Assembly: GCF_013388355.1 (NCBI RefSeq) | Contig: NZ_CP058246.1 | Location: 806,001 to 870,000, forward strand | DNA length: 64,000 nt | Reading direction: 5' to 3' | Origin: Flavobacterium sp. LPB0248 | GTDB taxonomy: Bacteria; Bacteroidota; Bacteroidia; Flavobacteriales; Flavobacteriaceae | In this document: in pieces, positions 62,095 through 64,000 of the stretch | Layout of the letters: every line of letters starts with the position of its first letter | Position numbering within the stretch: the first letter of the stretch is position 1 | Position numbers and translations under genes: made by a program | The notes under the pieces: generated by a model | Told to the model about the DNA's origin: nothing | What the model saw: the letters and a program-made list of their open reading frames with translations, nothing else | Databases searched by the model: none

Positions 62095-62118
62095 CGATTA
62101 AACAATTAAACGATTAAC
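62095..62118. repeat. Octamer array, CGATTAAA type
   Basis: Three units in 8-nt phase: CGATTAAA, CAATTAAA, CGATTAAC. Flanking TTGGTTATCG / CGATTAACCAA gives an imperfect inverted repeat. The same word is used at 29829-29861. Confidence 0.7.
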
Positions 62119-62137
62119 CAAATAAACAATAAATACA

Positions 62138-63088
62138 ATGAAAGTATTAGCAAATGATGGAATTTCTAAAAGCGGAATTCTAGCCTTAGAAAAAGGTGGT
62201 TTTGAAGTTATCACTACAAAAGTAGCTCAAGAACAAGTAGCTAACTATATAAACGAAAACAACATCGACGTAATTTTAGTTCGTAGTGCAACTAAAGTTC
62301 GTAAAGATATTATCGATTCTTGTCCTGGTATTAAAATCATCGGTCGTGGTGGTGTTGGTATGGATAATATCGATGTGGATTATGCTAAAAGCAAAGGAAT
62401 CCATGTAATTAATACTCCTGCTTCATCTTCAGAATCTGTTGCTGAATTGGTTTTTGGACACTTATTTTCTGGTGTTCGTTTCTTACATGATTCTAACAGA
62501 AATATGCCTCTTGAAGGAGACTCAAACTTTGATGGTTTGAAAAAAGCTTACGCAAACGGAACTGAATTAAGAGGAAAAACTTTAGGTATTGTTGGTATTG
62601 GTCGTATCGGACAAGCTACTGCAAAAATGGCTCTTGGTTTAGGAATGAAAGTTATCGCTGCTGATAGTTTTATTCCTGAAGTTGATGTAAAAGTTGAGTT
62701 TTTTGACGGACAGTCAATTACAACTAAAATCGTTTCTCAATCTTTAGAGTCTTTATTTAAAGAATCAGATTTCATTACATTACACGTTCCTGCTCAAAAC
62801 GGATACATCATTGGAGAGAAAGAATTTGAAATCTTGAAAGATGGTGTTGGAATTGTAAACTGTGCTCGTGGTGGTGTTATTGATGAAGTAGCATTAGTAA
62901 AAGCTTTAGACTCAGGAAAAGTTGCTTTTGCTGGTTTAGACGTTTTCGAAAGCGAGCCAAAACCAGAAATGGCAATCTTAATGCACTCTAAAATCTCTTT
63001 GACTCCTCATATCGGAGCTGCAACTGGAGAAGCACAAGATAGAATTGGTACAGAATTAGCATCACAGATTATTACTTTGTTAAGCTAA
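62138..63088 (+). CDS. serA: D-3-phosphoglycerate dehydrogenase
   Basis: A 316-residue NAD-dependent 2-hydroxyacid dehydrogenase: 3-phosphoglycerate to 3-phosphohydroxypyruvate. GKTLGIVGIGRIGQATAKMALG is the NAD-binding motif, VNCARGGVIDEVALVKAL carries the substrate Arg, and LTPHIGAATGEAQDRIG holds the catalytic His. It is the short form without the C-terminal ACT domain, so serine feedback as in E. coli is not expected. Placement after serC supports the assignment. Confidence 0.93.
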   Translation: MKVLANDGISKSGILALEKGGFEVITTKVAQEQVANYINENNIDVILVRSATKVRKDIIDSCPGIKIIGRGGVGMDNIDVDYAKSKGIHVINTPASSSESVAELVFGHLFSGVRFLHDSNRNMPLEGDSNFDGLKKAYANGTELRGKTLGIVGIGRIGQATAKMALGLGMKVIAADSFIPEVDVKVEFFDGQSITTKIVSQSLESLFKESDFITLHVPAQNGYIIGEKEFEILKDGVGIVNCARGGVIDEVALVKALDSGKVAFAGLDVFESEPKPEMAILMHSKISLTPHIGAATGEAQDRIGTELASQIITLLS

Positions 63089-63109
63089 TTAACTATAATT
63101 AAAATACTT

Positions 63110-63152
63110 AAAGGGATTTATTAACACAGTTTAATAAATCCCTTTCTTTTTT
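63110..63152 (+). terminator. serA terminator
   Basis: AAAGGGATTTATTA / TAATAAATCCCTTT, perfect 14-bp stem with an 8-nt loop and a T-rich tail. Confidence 0.85.
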
Positions 63153-63189
63153 TGTTTAAATTTGAGTTCTAATCTAAATCCTAAATATC

Positions 63190-63753
63190 ATGTTTGAACA
63201 ATTAACCCAATTAGTACAGCAATATGGAGGTGATGCAGTTGTAAACAATTCTGCTGTTCCAAATGAACATAATGAAGCCGTAATTAACGAAACAAGCAGT
63301 TCTATTTTTGAAGGCTTAAAAAAGATTGTTTCTGAAGGAAACACAGATCAAATTGCCGGTTTATTCAATGGAAGCTCATCTATTGATAGCAGTAATCCTG
63401 TTGTGCAACAGATTCAGCAGCAATTGAGCGGAAATCTTGGAGAAAAATTCGGATTAAGCAGTGCCGATTCAAATGGAGTTGCTTCCAACTTAATTCCACA
63501 GATTTTAGGCTCTTTAGTAAATAAAGCAAAAGACCCAAACGATAACAGTTTTCAAATTTCAGACATTATAAACTCCATTTCAGGAAACAGCGGACAAGCT
63601 TCTGGAATAATGGATACCATTTCAAAATACGGAATGCAATTCGGCCTCGACCAAAATAACGATGGAAAAGTTGACGTTGCCGACGTTCTTGTAGTAACCA
63701 AAAGCAAAGGAGGAATTGCAGGTTTTATTGGAAAATTGTTTGGGAGCAAGTAA
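63190..63753 (+). CDS. DUF937-like protein
   Basis: The 187-residue protein has polar, Ser/Asn/Gln-rich helices. FEQLTQLVQQYGGDAVVNNSAVPNEHNEAVINETSSSIFEGLKK and the glycine/serine stretch with LIPQILGSLVNKAKDP resemble the YidB/DUF937 family. The C-terminal DQNNDGKVDVADVLVVTKSKGGIAGFIGKLFG contains an EF-hand-like or dockerin-like DxNxDGxVDxxD segment. Function unknown. Confidence 0.7.
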   Translation: MFEQLTQLVQQYGGDAVVNNSAVPNEHNEAVINETSSSIFEGLKKIVSEGNTDQIAGLFNGSSSIDSSNPVVQQIQQQLSGNLGEKFGLSSADSNGVASNLIPQILGSLVNKAKDPNDNSFQISDIINSISGNSGQASGIMDTISKYGMQFGLDQNNDGKVDVADVLVVTKSKGGIAGFIGKLFGSK

Positions 63754-63761
63754 ATATTCAG

Positions 63762-63885
63762 GTACAGAGTTGCAAAGGTTCAAAGTAACAAAGGCTTTTT
63801 AATAAAAAAGGATTACAAAATTGTAATCCTTTTTTATTAGTAAGAAGTTAAACCTTTGTTACTTTGAACCTTTGCCTCTCTGAAC
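63762..63885. repeat. Inverted octamer array, CAAAG/CTTTG type, around a terminator
   Basis: The left arm 63762-63793 is GTACAGAG, TTGCAAAG, GTTCAAAG, TAACAAAG. The right arm 63854-63885 is CTTTGTTA, CTTTGAAC, CTTTGCCT, CTCTGAAC. The arms pair at most positions. The terminator 63804-63835 sits exactly between them. Confidence 0.85.
63804..63835. terminator. Terminator inside an octamer array
   Basis: GGATTACAA / TTGTAATCC, perfect 9-bp stem with a 2-nt loop, flanked by A6 and T6. Confidence 0.85.
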
Positions 63886-63911
63886 CTAAAAAAATATCGT
63901 AAATTTAGACT

Positions 63912-64000
63912 ATGAAAAAATGCATTTCCATATTAATTGTTTTACTAACTATTATTGCTTGTTCTTCTGCTTCTCAGAAGGTTGCAAGTACGGATAATGT
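63912..64000 (+). CDS. Lipoprotein, 5' part only (cut by window end)
   Basis: The frame from ATG 63912 runs off the window and encodes MKKCISILIVLLTIIACSSA, a lipoprotein signal peptide with lipobox IIAC, then SQKVAST. Only about 29 residues are visible, so no family can be given reliably; the context fits a small flavobacterial lipoprotein such as DUF6146. Confidence 0.6.
   Translation, partial: MKKCISILIVLLTIIACSSASQKVASTDN

Overview
The window is AT-rich, densely coded chromosomal DNA from a Flavobacterium-like member of the Bacteroidota. The evidence is the DapD, Mqo, RlmD, SerC and SerA protein types, flavobacterial-only families (DUF6048, DUF6095, DUF6452), an OMP_b-brl-type outer-membrane protein, and many start sites preceded by the Bacteroidota promoter signature TTG-N17-23-TAnnTTTG. 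I found no tRNA, rRNA, CRISPR array, transposase or prophage.

Layout. 0.2-6.4 kb: FUSC-family membrane protein, malate:quinone oxidoreductase, RuvX, a lone Aer-type PAS protein and dapD. 6.5-14.2 kb: an envelope-glycan block with an LtaS-like sulfatase-fold transferase, two GT2 enzymes, a GT9 heptosyltransferase-like enzyme, a Kdo-kinase-like protein, a CgeB-like glycosyltransferase and an acyltransferase; orientations alternate and two gene pairs overlap tail to tail. 14.3-30.5 kb: housekeeping genes (TsaC/Sua5, cysteine desulfurase, Smr protein, cysE-cysM operon, aldo/keto reductase, histidine kinase, RlmD, aspartate racemase-like protein, THUMP methyltransferase, ZIP transporter). 30.6-35.5 kb: an outer-membrane receptor-like protein beside two tandemly duplicated membrane-bound AraC regulators. 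35.6-38.8 kb: murQ, then a very tight five-gene run (antitoxin, RelE/ParE toxin, pentapeptide-repeat protein, DinB-like DUF1572 protein, 53-residue membrane protein). 39.3-45.4 kb: a cNMP/CBS/DUF294 protein with a DnaQ-like exonuclease, then a PhoX-like lipoprotein and a di-heme peroxidase with an imelysin-like N-terminus. 45.5-46.8 kb: a scar of a type VI secretion locus, with the 3' ends of tssF (minus) and clpV/tssH (plus) facing away from each other. 46.9-59.6 kb: a mostly minus-strand block with parE-parC, pncB, a transglutaminase-like protein, an FMN reductase, a YihY protein, a TIGR02117 protein, ychF, a carboxypeptidase-regulatory-like protein and a ferredoxin. 59.8-64 kb: LuxC-type acyl-CoA reductase, serC, serA, a DUF937-like protein and the start of a lipoprotein gene cut by the window end.

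Two things stand out. First, the type VI remnant looks like the product of one large deletion that joined two divergent genes. Second, many intergenic gaps hold short arrays of degenerate 8-nt units in strict phase (for example NNNCAAAG in one arm and CTTTGNNN in the other), arranged as inverted arms. The architecture stays constant while the word changes from gap to gap (CTTTG, CTTAG, CGATTAA, ACTTT types). I know of no description of this element class.
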